A stretch of 6,024 nucleotides of DNA. Origin: Candidatus Sulfotelmatobacter sp. GTDB lineage: Bacteria; Acidobacteriota; Terriglobia; Terriglobales; Acidobacteriaceae. Under the pieces are notes generated by a model. It was not told the DNA's origin. It ran no database searches and was given only the letters and a program-made list of their open reading frames with translations. Shown piece by piece: positions 5,683-6,024 of this stretch. The stretch lies in the NCBI GenBank assembly GCA_030044775.1, contig JASICF010000275.1, forward strand, positions 1 to 6,024, given 5' to 3'. Every line of letters begins with the position of its first letter. The first letter of the stretch is position 1. The position numbers and the translations under genes were made by a program.

Positions 5683-5855
5683 CTTGAGCGGCCCGGCTAA
5701 AGCCGTGCCCTGATACGAATCCTGACTTGAGCGGCACGGCTAAAGCCGTGCCCTGATACAAATCCTGACTTGATCGGCACGGCTAAAGCCGTGCCCTGAT
5801 ACGAATCCTGACTTGCGCGACACGGCTAAAGCCGTTCCCTAATACAAAATCCTCT
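5683..5855. repeat. Four tandem 43-bp REP-like hairpin units
   Basis: Units lie at 5683-5725, 5726-5768, 5769-5811 and 5812-5855 (the last with one extra base). Each begins CTTG and contains an 8-bp stem with TAAA loop, GGCACGGCTAAAGCCGTGCC in units 2 and 3, then a linker CTGATAC(A/G)AATCCTGA. Unit 1 has one stem mismatch. Unit 4 has two outer-stem mismatches and a changed linker, as expected for decay at an array edge. Similar hairpins are, in my recollection, widespread between genes of this phylum. They may serve as REP/BIME-like elements; no REP-associated transposase gene is in the window. Confidence 0.93.
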
Positions 5856-5927
5856 ACGCGCCCCGATATGAAACAATGACCTGCCCGCCCGTTTTGGAAT
5901 CGATCTTCAGAAAAAACCGTTTCACTT

Positions 5928-5951
5928 GTGACGTCTGTCACATCTGCCTGT
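5928..5951. repeat. Dispersed 24-nt hairpin repeat, copy 2
   Basis: Second copy of the element at 4514-4537, in the same orientation. Here the 5' half is a perfect hairpin GTGAC-GTCT-GTCAC, followed by the shared tail ATCTGCCTGT. No T run follows, so it is not a terminator. Confidence 0.6.
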
Positions 5952-5969
5952 CGCGGCAATCTTAGATCC

Positions 5970-5996
5970 GTATCAGGGCACGCCTTCAGGCGTGCC
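5970..5996. repeat. Inverted copy of the hairpin repeat with a swapped stem pair
   Basis: Reads GTATCAG then GGCACGCC-TTCA-GGCGTGCC, an 8-bp perfect stem. In reverse complement it lines up with the tandem units, including the CTGATAC linker. One stem pair is changed from G-C to C-G on both sides, and the loop from TAAA to TGAA. With the tandem units it gives a head-to-head arrangement like a BIME. Confidence 0.8.
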
Positions 5997-6024
5997 GAAA
6001 CCGGTAGATAAAGAGAGCGGCTTT

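Larger units (their letters stand above)
5633..6024. other. Gene-free repeat-bearing region at the right edge
   Basis: No coding region is apparent. It carries hairpin repeats at 5657-5668, 5683-5855 and 5970-5996 and the second copy of the 24-nt repeat (5928-5951). I see nothing else in 5856-5927 or after 5996. Confidence 0.65.

Noticed and set aside
5683..5855. CRISPR array
   Set aside because: The whole 43-bp unit repeats with no unique spacers, and there are only four copies and no cas genes.

Overview
The window looks like a chromosomal segment from a soil-type Acidobacteriota (Terriglobia-like), with moderately high GC. The clues are a large Oar-type TonB-dependent outer-membrane protein with an N-terminal carboxypeptidase-regulatory-like domain, a small secreted protein of a kind I associate with this phylum, and intergenic hairpin repeats built on GGCACGGCTAAAGCCGTGCC. 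This assignment is inference from gene style; there is no marker gene in the window.

Layout. (1) 1-2282, minus strand: N-terminal 760 codons of an Oar-like TonB-dependent receptor that runs off the left edge, with a good sigma-70-type promoter (2366-2395) overlapped by an inverted repeat. (2) 2530-3465, minus strand: complete ribokinase (rbsK), with its own promoter (3509-3538) and a 13-bp palindrome between start point and ATG. (3) 3678-4508, plus strand, divergent from rbsK: exported protein with a Met/His-rich N-terminal segment and an uncharacterised His/aromatic-rich domain. (4) 4509-5175: gene-free, holding a dispersed 24-nt repeat, a distant 10-bp inverted pair, and a strongly foldable block at 4919-5063. 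(5) 5176-5568, plus strand: 130-aa secreted protein of unknown function, followed by an excellent Rho-independent terminator (5604-5632). (6) 5633-6024: gene-free, carrying four tandem 43-bp hairpin units, a diverged hairpin before them and an inverted hairpin copy after them.

How the genes relate. All four proteins could concern the cell envelope or carbon uptake: receptor, sugar kinase and two exported proteins. The sequence gives no proof that they form one pathway. rbsK and the receptor are co-directional but separated by 247 bp with an internal promoter, so I treat them as separate transcription units. I see no complete novel multi-gene system. The items most worth a second look are the three-way-junction fold at 4919-5063, the hairpin repeat family with a compensatory base-pair swap, and the Met/His-rich exported protein.
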